Shown: in pieces, positions 36,990 to 49,112 of the stretch | How the letters are laid out: every line of letters starts with the position of its first letter | Position numbering within the stretch: the first letter of the stretch is position 1 | Assembly: GCA_029706075.1 (NCBI GenBank) | Contig: JAINUG010000011.1 | Location: 5,067,501 to 5,131,500 of the forward strand | Origin: Aldrovandia affinis | Taxonomy: Eukaryota > Chordata > Actinopteri > Notacanthiformes > Halosauridae | DNA: 64,000 bases | Reading direction: 5' to 3' | The notes under the pieces: generated by a model | Told to the model about the DNA's origin: nothing | The model's database searches: none | What the model saw: only the letters and a program-made list of their open reading frames with translations | Made by a program: the position numbers and the translations under genes

Positions 36990-39220
36990 ATCACAATAAA
37001 ACAATTACATGAATTTCTATTTTATTTAATTGTATTACTTATTGTCCTGGATGAGGATGTTTGCAAAACAAACAACTACATTAAATGAGATATTGGTGGA
37101 CAAAAAAAGCTACAATAAAATATATACTGTATGTACAGAATAGAGCAAACTATATAGAAAATATATCCATGTCAGCTTCTGTAAATGCACGATCAATATG
37201 AAAGTCAGAACATGGCCCCTGAAAAATACTGTCATCTGCCCTAAATAGGTATGCAAACGTAGCATACTAACCTTGGATGATCTAATAGTGCATACCATTA
37301 CATATAAAATAGAGACACTCTTAGTAATACAGACCAAAGATATTTCAGGACACAAGCCTTTGGAAGGAACAGAGTGCTGGTAAAGTACACTCAAACCTGG
37401 AACATCTCTGGCCTATGTGAGATGTGCACAGATACAGTTTTACTGCCTAATACCCTGCTCAGTGCTATGACCTGAATCTATACTGTCGAATGTGGTAATC
37501 ACAGCCTCCCCTTTGCTTGTGATGTGTTAGGAACCCAGAAAACGTTGCTGTATTTATTTCCCCCTCTGGTGTTGTGATGATGTACTGGCACATGCTATCC
37601 TACATGTATTTATGCGCTTATTGCTATTCCAATCTTCAATTTCCAAGATTGAAAAAAAAAAAAAAAAAAATGTTTGAAATAAATTAAAGAAAAACAAACC
37701 AGGCAGCAAGATAGAAGACTAGAAGAGGCTTTGACAATTTAATGGAGGGGCTTACAAAATACATTTGGTAATTCAAAATTGGGATAAGAAAGGGGATTAA
37801 AATTGAGTTTAAATTACAGAATGGCTGTAGAATAATTCCAGGAAAAATACAGTTTTATGATTTTTGCAAGACACAAGTGCAGTGCACATTTTTAGCTGGA
37901 AAGTATGAAGACAAAACAAAAATAGAATGTTTATACTATTAGCCACTTTATATCTATTTTACCTTTCTGATTTTTGTACTGGTTGATTGTCAGCCATCTT
38001 CAAGATAAGATTTGGTGCCTCCGAGTCTTCACTGATCAAAGCTTTTTTTCCCTTTATTAAACCAGGTAAGTCAACTGAGAAATGTTATTTTGCAGTGATG
38101 ACCTGGGGAATCATAGTGAGGAGGAAATACAAGGGATTATGTAGCAATCAGCTTTTAAGGGAATGATTAGGTGGAAAAGGGGATGGTTAGGTGTACAGAG
38201 ACAGTTTTGAGGAAAATTGACCAGGACGTTAGGGTTTAGGACAGTAGGCCCCTACTATTTTGAAATGTGCTATGTAATTTTTAATGACCACAGTGGAAAT
38301 AAAGGCAGACTCCAATCAGCTTTTAGCTTTGAGGCATGTGTTTCTAGTTCTACCCTGCTCCAGATCTTTGTGGAACAGGGAGTCAGGTTTCCCTGACAAA
38401 CTGTGGTCTAAAGATTCTCTGCCAAACTCTCGCCCCCACACAGCCACCCACCCCCGCACCGAAGGCAGTGTGCAGCCATGGCTCCTCTACCACTCGCATC
38501 TTTAATGTGACACTTATCCTGTGACGCTAGCCCGCAGGTCACTTTCCAGCCGTGCGCGACTTCGATGTATCGTGTGTGGCAGCCGCTGAGGTTCCGAGGA
38601 ACATACCTGCCTGTCGATAATTCGATCGAGGCAAAAAGATAAAGTGGCAAACTCAGTTCTGGGTGCTTGGAAACAGATAAACAAACAAAAGAGCATCGAC
38701 ATGGTAGTAAACTCTAGAACACAGTGGGGGGTGGGGGGATGGACAGTATTTACTTTGCCAGTGACTCACAAAGAAAATAAAGAGTGGCCTGTCTGTTGCC
38801 AACTGTCCACGCGGAGCCTCAAAAAGGGTCTGGGGCCCTGGGCTGCCTGTCAGGTCGATGCGGAATGGTAGATCTCTAAAGTCAACGAAAAACCCGTAGG
38901 CAATAACCCTCCCTGGGGGCCTCCCTTGGTCCATGGAGACAGAGGGAGATGGCTCAGTTTCTTACTTTAAAGGTCTGTAAAAATGGGTAACGTAATAACG
39001 ATGTATGATATCATAATATCTTGTCATAACTTGTCATAATATAATAAACATGTTGAACGGATAATGCAATAACTTATTACATTATCAGCAACAACTTTTT
39101 TGATTAATAACTTTAATGGATAACATAATAATAATAATACCAAAGATAGGGAGTCAGATAGTGATAAGTATCATTCAGGAAGCCGACATAGAAATCAAAC
39201 ATTACAGCTGGTTTGATTAT
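36990..39220. other. EDIL3 intron 5, mostly unassigned
   Basis: A poly-A run lies near 37650-37669. A fragment at about 38045-38110 (CTTTATTAAACCAGGTAAGT) resembles a widespread fish repeat that I cannot place. No gene seen. Confidence 0.45.
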
Positions 39221-39224
39221 TCAT

Positions 39225-41160
39225 TATGTCGGAGAGGTGCATTTTGGTCATCCTATGCAGGCAGACAGAATGTGGCCCCTGGCCTAACCTGGATGCTCGT
39301 GGACAGCCATGGGGCCATCATTGACAGGTTTATTGCTCTGTAAATGAAACCAGGGCACTTAGGTACAGTATGTAGCCCTGGCAGTCAGTGCAGTCCATAT
39401 TAGGTCAGCACACCACATTTACAAGCTTATGTCACACACCACAATTTTAGGGTTCTACCTATGAGCTGGAAATTATGGATCATGGAGAAAGAATTATGGC
39501 CCACCAGATTGAAAGTGGAGGTCAACGTGGTATGATTGATGCAATTTTCTTGAGCATATTATGTCTCTCCAAATATCAGCTCAACCTACATCTCTGTATA
39601 AACTAAGCTGTCTTCCCCAGGTCCTATCAACGTTTGGTATCACCACGATTCTCAACATGAGAGAAGCATATCACTCATGACCTTGAAAAGATATCTTGTG
39701 GTAGTAAGTGACCAAAAAAAAAATATACCTGGCTTGTGCTGGACCTTCCCCCAAATCGCCAATGAATTATGCATGGGCTAAGGAGGGAGGGACCCCTCCC
39801 CCTTCCCCTCCAAACACTTAAAGCATGACTTTTTGATAGCTTGAGCTCTGTTTTTGCTGGTTTTAGAGGAGCTAGCAATTCTACACTTTCCTGCATAATC
39901 CTACAACATTCCTGCTTTTATGTCTAGAATTTAGTATTTGAGCCCTTGTAATAAAGAACCGTATAAATGCCAATTTTGTGAAAATTGACATAGACGTCAC
40001 TTAAGGTAATTTGATACCAACTTTGTATAATTAAGTGGTATAATCAATATTTCATGCGACTGCTGCCAAGTATTTTAAATTTCAAAATAGTCTCACGTGG
40101 AATAACCGTTTATATCCACAAGCGAAAATGGACGCCCAAGCTGTAACTTTGTACGCTGCAGACCAAAGTCAGAGAAATTTGGTCTCAATACTCAAACTCA
40201 ATACTTGGAAGGATTGGCAACGCAAGACCATGAGGGATGCAGGGAAACCCTACATCAACAGGAAGGGAGTTGTGAAAAGGGGGAAAAGTCCGCCCAAAAA
40301 GGTATGTGGAAGAACCGTATATGAAACATTGTAGCTAGCCAGCTAGCTAGCTAATGTTAACGTAACATTGGCTGGTCCAGTGAGTGATCAAACTTACTGA
40401 ACTGATATATAACTGTAACAATAACGGTAACAAGTTTTCTATGATGAGATAACTGACCAACTATAAATTACATCTAGCTGTGTTTGTATCACTAACGTTA
40501 TTTTAACCTACTGTTACAACATCATGTAACGTTAACGTTAAGTCTAATGATAGCCATCAGAGATATACTGTTCTAGCACATACTACAAATTAAAATACTC
40601 TTAAAAATAAGACAAAACTATATCACAAAAAAATGACAAATGTATTCAAATATATGAGTGTTATAATATATTTTAAGTATGTTGCAGAAAAACAACTAAT
40701 TATGTAATATACGTACAGTATATAGGCCAAAAAATAAAATGATCTGATTATCTGAAAATGGAAAAAATGCACATATATGGTTCTTCATCTGTCGGACTAA
40801 TTTGTTATGATAGTTAAACCTACATCTGTAGATTGGATTTGTCTAACTGTAGTAACTTAATAAACCAGCTGTTCATTTTAATTTAATTGTGAGTTGATTA
40901 ATTTTGATGAAGGTTGATCCACCAGATTGCTCTGCCTAACATTCAATTCTGTGATTTAATTGATAATTGATATCTTGTGTAGTAATTATTATATTAAATC
41001 CAATAAATATATTTGACATGTAGGATAAGTGAGGGGTCTTAATGCGTAATACCACCTATGATCAGTATTCAGAGTGCTGAACTTTAAACAAGGGCATTTG
41101 ACTGTTAAGGCTACTGGATACAGGGAATAGACTATTTTTATTCAAACTTCACTGTTCTGA
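39225..41160 (+). mobile_element. Unclassified large repeat X, copy A (longest)
   Basis: This stretch shares long segments with the reverse complements of 46600-47620 and 57572-58230, for example CTTGAAAAGATATCTTGTGG, TGCATGGGCTAAGGAGGGAG and TATTCAGAGTGCTGAAC. Copy A holds about 1.2 kb that copy B lacks, including a 68-codon frame at 40128-40334. Possible outer ends are a GTAACGTAATAAC motif near 38988 and its inverted form GTTATTACATTAC near 42940-42955, which would make it a DNA transposon of about 4 kb. The class is unproven. Confidence 0.6.
40128..40302 (+). CDS. Possible first exon of a repeat X gene
   Basis: From the ATG at 40128 the frame reads MDAQAVTLYAADQSQRNL and continues with a basic region (KDWQRKTMRDAGKPYINRKG) to SPPKK. 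At that point AAAAAG|GTATGT makes a strong splice donor near 40302. Translation past it stops after a further 10 codons. The basic Lys/Arg-rich content would suit a DNA-binding N-terminus. I do not recognise the family, and no downstream exon was identified in the window. It lies on the strand opposite to EDIL3, inside the longest copy of repeat X. Confidence 0.35.
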
Positions 41161-42069
41161 CAATTAACTTAATTTAAGTTTAATTTAAAGTTCTGTAGCA
41201 ACACAATGAGAGTAGCCTATTTGTATTTATTTTTTCAAATGTGACAGAAATGTATTGATTCCAATCAATAATGGATTAAAATTATTTAGATTAGTGTATT
41301 TTGTAGTCAGTCAAGTTCTGTCATATCAGAGTTCCAAAGAACATCCATTCCCATTCATATCAGAGGTTCTACTGTAATTCGGAGGTATCCAGTATACAGT
41401 AGCTACAATAACCTCAATGTATTTAAACTTCTATAAATCTACAGTACATCCTAACCAGGGTCACAGTCTCTGATTATGTAATACATACATGAAAAGTTGG
41501 CTAACATTAGCTAATGAGTTTGCATGACAATTAACTTGTTCTAGATCCTCGGCTATGATACTAGTCCCACAAACTCCGAAAGCAAGCTGGTTTTATGCAT
41601 CGCAAGATAACTAATCTAGCTAGCTGTTAGCTCGCTACTACAAAGTACTGTATTTCGGTAGTTTACAGGCTTATTAAGTTAGGTCATTCATGTTAGCTAG
41701 CAAGCACTGTTAACTTACATATTTTTATCTTCACCTTCATTGCTACTTTGAGCTAATCTGGACTCAAGATAACATTCTGTTTGCTATAATTCTGACTGTG
41801 TTCTTGACAACAAGGATGTGACAGTAATAAATGTCTGTTTCCAAAACAGTTTTACATATATCTCTCACGTTTTATTTGATTTCTGGCTGGTATTTTTTGG
41901 CCCATTGCTGCCATCTACTGTGCAAGCAATGAATGCTTTCATCTCTTCCTGAACATGGGCAAATGAGGAACTATATTTTTTGGCGGATTTACATGTGCCA
42001 AAAGACCCGCTAGACCACCTAGGATGCTGCATACTTTTGCATTTTTATATATTTTGTGGCAATTAGCTA

Positions 42070-42240
42070 TGGTATAAGCAGAATAAACCACTCCAAGCCA
42101 TGCATTCTCAGTATATATAAGCACTTCTGGGGTGGGAACGGCACTTGGCCTAACAACCTCGTGCTGCAGCACCACCCCAGGCATGCGTATATATCCTGAG
42201 AACACACGGCTTGTCGTGGTTTATTCCTTACATATACAGT
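42070..42240. mobile_element. Palindromic (foldback) MITE
   Basis: Arms 42081-42135 and 42172-42226 are inverted copies, about 80% identical over 55 bp, with a 36-bp loop. Both arms begin GAATAAACCAC and reach TGGGGTGG at the loop. The structure resembles fish foldback MITEs of the Angel type; the family is not certain. Confidence 0.75.
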
Positions 42241-42849
42241 TCCCTCTGACTGACTGACACCTTTGATGAAGATGAGCAAAGATAGATATATCAAATCAAC
42301 AATTCAGGCAACAAGCTATGTTTTTCTCAAAAATGTATATATCAAAATTGTTCATAATCCACATAATTATTTTAAATAAAGTCCAACAAAAACGAATATG
42401 CATAGGCACACTTTTCAGTAATTAGTGGCAATTCCGTTTCTTTGCTCCAGGACCGGCATGATATGTCCTACGGAGGTGTCAACAGACATATTTTCTAAAT
42501 TGAGTGCCTACTTAAAAATCAATCAATATGATTATGTGTGGGTGTCTACAGTGCCAACTGCTGACTAGTCTACTATATTGCAATACACACCTCATTTGTG
42601 CCAATTGAATGATTAGTTGAGATCGTAATGTGTTGATTGCTTAACAAGTAGTTTCAGAAAGTCCTGCGTCGGGGGGACGGGGGGTCATGCCCCCCCAATA
42701 TTCAAAACATTCCCTTTCATTATGTCCCCCCCAACATTTAATATGTGGTTACGCCCTAGGTGCATATATCAAAATGTGATACCTGAAATGAATGAATATC
42801 GATTTGCAGAATGTAGTGTTAATAGTGTGTTGAGCTCTGGTCTTTATCT

Positions 42850-42975
42850 CTCTGTCATATTTATTACATTACCTGGCACATTATTACATTATCCCATTAT
42901 ATTACATTATAAATGAAAAAGTAATTACATAATTATAAAGTTATTACATTACACGGTGTTATTACATTATGCAGT
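42850..42975. repeat. ATTACATTA subterminal-type repeats
   Basis: The motif TTATTACATTA or close variants occurs about seven times in 125 bp. An inverted form (GTAACGTAATAAC) is at 38986-38998. This could be a terminal region of repeat X or a separate element end. Confidence 0.5.
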
Positions 42976-42979
42976 TAAT

Positions 42980-45050
42980 AGGAACGTACTGTCCCTGTCA
43001 ACCGAAGGCCTCTACGTGTAGGATCTGGGGGCTGATTCAATGAGACATATCACGTGAGTGAGCTTGGTTTTGTTTTTATTTTTTCCAGATGTGATAAAAG
43101 ATTATGTGTTTGTTGCTGGAGGGCTTAGATTCAATCTAACTGCAGTGTGCTTTGCCCTTAACATTGAGGAGAAAACTTTAATGGCCTGTAACAAAAACAA
43201 CCATTATCGAATGCTAATGCCTTTGGTCAGTAATAAAGACATAAGGATTCCACATAAGCAGAATCATTCACTCTGAATATTCTGGAAAACTGAATCTGAA
43301 TAATTACAAATACAATTTGCAGCTGATAGCAAACAATCAATGAAAAACAGATTTAAAATTGGACATGTGTGTGTGTGTTGGCCTGCCCTTCTTTATAAAG
43401 TGAGAGAGCATAAGAGAGGAGAGGAAAGGTTTTGAGACATGATTTTCTCTGAACAATCGTCCCTTTGATAGTGAGATATCTCCTTGACCAGGAGATATCT
43501 TCCCCTCTTCCTGCAGTCTTCTGTTATGGGGAAATACTGCTATGGGGCGAGGGAACATTTACATAACAAGGAAGGAAAGGCTTTATACATTTTTTACGCA
43601 ATACACACATTTTCACTCACGTACGCACGTGAACATACACACACTCACACACACTAGCACTATGGTATAATGTATCACCTTCCCTGTAAAACACATTTTT
43701 GTGTATATGTAATAGTATGTAAAATATGAATGTAAAATACATAAACATTCATGTTTTATTGTTAATGGAATAATAGACTACAAGATTTTTGTTCTTCACA
43801 ATTCAGAGATTTTTTTTTTTCTACTGCACAAAATAATTTCTAGGGTTAGGCAGATAAGTGAGCCTTTTAGGCATACAAAAATTGTCTTTCTGGAAGGACC
43901 TTTATCATGGCTCCAGCTATCAGACAATTGGCTTGAATTTCCTATATGACACTGTGGTAAGTTATAACCCCACTTCTTCGATAGTATTTGCATTTTATTT
44001 TTTATTGCTCTTTTTATTGCTCTGGTTCAAAAGAATGAATGCTAATGTTTACCAATGGTAGTGCTTCTTGTAGGACCTGAATCTGAAACTCTTTGTTTTG
44101 TGTATCCTTTTAATCCCTCAATCAAATGATAGATTGTAGACAAGCAAAGGCAAATATATAACAAATAAACATGACACCTCATTCAGGCCTGCAGTTTTCT
44201 TAAGATTGTCACTGTGTGTTTCTGTCTCATAGGTTATTTAATGTCAAAACAGTCACCTTATAATTTTTTGATTGTTATTTTTGCAGTTTGTGTATGTATA
44301 TGTGTGTTTCTGTGCACTTGTCTGCATATGCATATCTGCGTGTGTTTGTGTGTTAGCTTGTGTCTGCGTGTGTTTCGTGTGTGCACATATGCGTACATTC
44401 ATGTGTTGGCGGTGTGTGTGTTTGTGTGTGCACGTGTGCGTACATTCGTGTCTGGTAGTGTGTGTGTGCTGAAACTGTGTGGCATGTCTAATTTGCATTT
44501 CAGAGAACAGACAACAGAGATATGGTTTTCTTTTGTCACTTTTACTACCTCCTTTACTACTACGTGCTTTGGCTTTCTATATAGGGAGCATGTGGCGTAA
44601 AGTATTTAATTTTCAGTTGTTTGAGTAAAGAGAGCCATGCTAAAACAAGCAAATTGCACTCCAATTTCCAAATAACATATTATTGTCATACTGAAGCATC
44701 TTTAATGTGAAAAAGTGAAAATGTATAAAGCCTTCATAGTTTCATTACCTGATGTTCAGCACAGTAGAGGTCTTCCAGTTGTAGGTTCATAGATGCAATA
44801 TTTATGACCATGCATGTCATTATAGTCTCAGATATGCATGTGTGTGCTAAATCATTTTAATCTGCCAGAGATGCGTAAATGAAAATTCCAGAAGAGGGCA
44901 CCTCTTCTTTAAAATAACATATTTTGTCACATTTCTACAGGTTGTGTTGCACATGTTAATTTATATTTGGATTCTGCATGTTCCCAATAAATAAAGATGA
45001 AAAAAATGGATGTATGACTACTGCCTGACTAAAGCATTCTAAAATATACA
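42980..45050. other. EDIL3 intron 5, no gene seen
   Basis: Unique-looking DNA with CA/TG-rich imperfect stretches near 43640-43670 and 44285-44470. No coding signal. Confidence 0.5.
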
Positions 45051-45052
45051 AG

Positions 45053-45217
45053 CAACTGCCAAAATAAAGGCAACAATCGAGTAAATGAGGGATCCTTTAA
45101 GTAGGTGCCACAGCCAGTACTGTTGGGTATGTCTGGCTCTCCCTTTTCCAAATCCCCCAGGCCTGTTTCAGTGCCCCCCACCCCAGGTTACCAAAGTGTT
45201 GCCTTTATTTTACAGTA
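45053..45217. mobile_element. Tc1-type MITE
   Basis: The inverted ends are CAACTGCCAAAATAAAGGCA and TGCCTTTATTTTACAGTAG, 165 bp overall. The same end sequence (GTTTCCTTTATTTTGG) terminates the Tc1-type element at 62110-62990, so this is probably an internally deleted relative. Confidence 0.65.
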
Positions 45218-46600
45218 GTCAGTAACCTGTATGATATGCGGTTCAGAAATTACCTTTACCAATGCTTTTATAACTGTTGTGTTTTTTGTTTTTTTATTGA
45301 AAATCAGAAGTAATAATTTAAGTTCATGGTGGACTATACATGTGAATGCACACAAACGGGGACAGAAAATACTAAGAATCATTAATAAAGCCCATTGATG
45401 CAATTTTCAGATTTGGTCAGATCAGTTAAGCAATTTAACTTTCATTGGTTAATGTCCTGTTCATCATACTTTAGCTAAAATAAGAAGCTGACTGTGGTGA
45501 TACCAGCAGTATGGCATCATACATGGCACAAAAGTATATATATAGCTGTGGAAGAATAATGATATCACCATGGGAAAATATATTAAATTGAAAGAAATGC
45601 ATTTCTCATTTCTAATCTATATCCTTTGTTGCAAAGCTACGTTATGGCAATAGCATCCCAAACTAAATACAATGTATCGTTTTGTTGATCCTGAATAGAA
45701 AGTGCCGATGCAGTGTTACTATTTACACAATTTAGAAATTCCACCAAAACTAGATTAGAAAATGTACTTTAGTTCCCTTGCCTCCAGAGAATTTTCAAAG
45801 CTTAGAAACAGCAGTATGGAGAGAGTTTTATGTTTTTTCATAATACTTTCAGTTTTAATACAATACTTGGTAAAATATTGTAACTCGTAAAATTATAATT
45901 ACCTTGCAGTAGTATGTTATAAATGACATCATCAGCTTTGAGCTTTTTTGGTAAAAGTACTGTATTTTGGAGTATTATAATAGCCATGCGGTATTAAGGC
46001 TTTAATAACATTGTAAGCTGGATGGACTGATGAAAGGATGGATGGACAGACAGAGAGGAAGGACTGAAGCAACATTTTAGGAAGTGTATAGAGATTTACA
46101 ATATATGGCTTGGTAACATATTGTAATTCAGACTATTATAATAAGGTTTTGTTTTATTGGCATGACATTTTACAATACACATTGTATGTATAGTTATCAT
46201 AGCAATTATATTGTCATGTTAAAATACAATTAGAATAATGTGCATCTCAGATTGTGCTGTCACTAGGTAGAATAGATTATCTAAATTGGAAATACTGTCA
46301 TAGTGTGGCTGAAAAAAACACAGTCAGTAAAGATTAGCACTTTGCAATGAAAAGTAGGCTAATATATCAATATTCTTTTGTAATGTCTTTGTGCAACACA
46401 CCAAGGGGCTTAGTAATGAGTTTACATATAGCTGGTGAAACCGACCACATGCGGGACATTTATTATGATGGGGACAGAAACGGATGGATTATTATTGAGT
46501 TTATTATTATGTTCATTTTCATTTTCAAGAGAATAAAGCATATAAGTTATATTGAAAACGACTGTTGTGTTGGGTAAATGAGAATTGAAGAACAAAGGCC
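45218..46600. other. EDIL3 intron 5, no gene seen
   Basis: AT-rich DNA without recognised features up to repeat X copy C. Confidence 0.45.
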
Positions 46601-47620
46601 TATTCCCCGAATCCAATAGCCTTAACAGTCAAATGCCCATGTTTAAGGTTCAGCACTCTGAATATGGAACACGAGTGGTATCCCTCACTTATCCATTGAT
46701 TGAATTTAATAATTATTGCACAGAATACCAATTATCAATGAAATCACTGAATTCACTAGACAAACACTAGACAAAAACAAAGTATTCAAAGGTCTACAGA
46801 TTTACATTTACAAAATTAAATCCTAGACATAATAATTACATGTAACAATCACGAAAGAGATTAAAAGAAAGAAAATTATATAAAAACAAGTCTCTCCCAA
46901 AAAGCAGACAAACACAGCCAGCAAACAAAGCAAAACGAGCTCAAAGTGAAAGCCAGGACCAGATTTCTAAAGGATGCTAGAATGTGTAGATTCAAACCCT
47001 AGAATTTCTAGACTGAACACAGCCATCAACAGGTCACAGTCTAAGTCTTCAAAAGAGGGAGGGTTCCCTTGTCCAGGTATGTCCCTAGTCCAGGAATTCA
47101 TTTATGATTTAGGGAAGGACCAATGCAAGCCTGGTTCAGACCCCTTTTTATAAAATGTTTGGGTCACTTACTAGCACAATACATCTTTTCAAGATCATCA
47201 TTGAAATGAGGCACCAAACATTGTTTATGTTGGGTTTAGGGAAGACAGTTTAGTTTATACAGAGATGTGGGTTGCATTATTATTTGGAGACAATATACTC
47301 AGGCAAAGAATATTGCTACCATGCAACAAGGCTAATCGTGACATGCAGACCTCTGTTTTTCTCTGGTGCAATTTCCAGCTCATGGGTTGAATCCCTAAAG
47401 TGTGGTGTGTGACAAAGTAGGCACATGGTGTGCTAATCTGCTATGGACCATGCTGGTGCCAAAGCCTCATACCTTAGTGCCCTGGTTTCATTTAAGAGGT
47501 AATAAAACCTGTCAGTGATGACACCATGGAAGCCCACATTTGTATTAGGTCAAACAGTGTGTCAATAGGGAGGTGGAAATTTAGGTTAGGCACTGGATCA
47601 TAACATGCATACACCTCCTT
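46600..47620 (-). mobile_element. Unclassified repeat X, copy C
   Basis: The reverse complement aligns in blocks with copy A: AATAGCCTTAACAGTCAAAT and AGTTCAGCACTCTGAATA-type sequence at the left, and CTTTTCAAGAT, TTTATACAGAGATGTGGGTTG and CCTGGTTTCATTTAAGAGG to the right. The middle differs from copies A and B, so each copy has its own internal deletion. Confidence 0.6.
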
Positions 47621-47649
47621 GACAGTTGTAATTACCATTTTAAAAGGTA

Positions 47650-48345
47650 AACTATTGTGAGCTTACTGATTACAGTTAACCTGCATAGTCAGGGAGTTCA
47701 CTAGCCAGGTAGTACTGTAGATATTTACATGGCAAGTTACGGTTGCTAGCTAGCCAGCACTGGATATATTTATATTTATATAATATAATCAGAGTTATAT
47801 AAATAGTATTTAAGGCTTCTAGTTACATCTTTCCTGAAACTGGGGACTGGAGCTAACAAGGAAAGGGCTAGTTAGGTAGTAAGTTAAGCAGGACGTAACG
47901 TTAAGACATGCTTAAAGACGTCAACAATTGTGAGCTTACTATGATTGCAGCTAACATAGTCAGGGAGCCAGCTAGCCAGGACTGGAGATATTTACACAGT
48001 AAACTATCGTGAGCTTGCGGTGACTGCATTTAGCTAACGTAGTCAGGGAGCAAGCCAGCCAGTACTGGAGATACACACTAAACTATTGTGAGCTTACTAT
48101 GACTGCAGTTAGCTAATGTGGCCAGGGAGCTAACTAGCCAGTACTGGAGATATTTACACAGTAAACTATTGTGAGCTTACAATGACTGCAGTTAGCGAAC
48201 TTAGTCATGGAGCTAGCTAGCCATTACTGGAGATATTTACACAGTAAACTATTGTGAGCTTACTTTGACTGCAGTTAGCTAACATAGTCAGGGGGCTAGC
48301 TAGCCAGGACTGGAGATTATCACACAGTAAACTATTATGAGCTGT
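47650..48345. repeat. 83-bp satellite, about six units plus a diverged one
   Basis: From about 47925 units of 83 bp repeat: AAACTATTGTGAGCTTAC, TGACTGCAGTTAGCTAAC, GTCAGGGAGCTAGCTAGCCA and GTACTGGAGATATTTACAC. A diverged unit lies near 47650-47750, separated by unrelated sequence. Unit differences are modest. No gene. Confidence 0.93.
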
Positions 48346-48487
48346 ACCTTTAGATTAGATATCATGTTTTTCTTATGTCACGTTTACTCATTTCAATAGG
48401 GGAAAAGAGAATGTTGTATTTGCATTCAAATCACACAATTATGTTTTCTGTACCCAAATGAGCAACTCACAATTTTTTTTGTGTTTC

Positions 48488-48791
48488 TGATTTTATCCCA
48501 TTTTCTCCCAATTTTGTAGTCAATTAGACCCGCTATTTTTACGTCAATCCCCCCCTAGTAATGTGAGTTCGCTACCGTAGCCCTGCGACCGGTAGTGACG
48601 AAGCGTAGTGACGCCTGTTCCGAGACGGCACTCACCGTCCGTCGACCGTAACCCCGGTGCTACAGGGCCACTCTATGCAGCGAACGTCACGTCGGCTCCC
48701 CTCCCCCCTCCCTGGGGCGGACAGCCAATCGCCGCCCCCTGGTGGCACTCCCGGCCAGAGCCGACACTTGGCGAGACGGGGAATTGAAATG
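48488..48791 (-). mobile_element. GC-rich SINE-like repeat, family S, copy 2
   Basis: The reverse complement begins near CCCCGTCTCGCCAAGTGTCG and ends with AAAATTGGGAGAAAATGGGA TAAAATC-type tail. It is the best-preserved copy with CACCAGGGGGCGGCGATTGG, and aligns end to end with 1110-1440. Confidence 0.78.
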
Positions 48792-49112
48792 AGCAACTCA
48801 CTATTAAACTTCAACTATTAATTTAAGATATTTATTGGCCATTATGGCAGTATTGCATCAGAAATGGAAATTTGCAGTGTAAATACAGTAGAACATCTTA
48901 ACACTCATACTACGGACTTGAATACAGTACAAGTCTTACTACAGACTAGTTGCACTAGGAAATACCAGTGTATAGTGACAGCACTGTAGGCTTGTGCTAA
49001 GGCTATTTAAACCTTTATCTCAGCCACTTAAATCCTTAAAATCTAATAAATTCACTATCAAGTAAACTTCCTGAAGCTTTGGGGTTACTGTTAAGAATTT
49101 TTGCATCACAGG

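Noticed and set aside
47925-48345. CRISPR-like array
   Set aside because: Units are contiguous without unique spacers and the context is a vertebrate intron.
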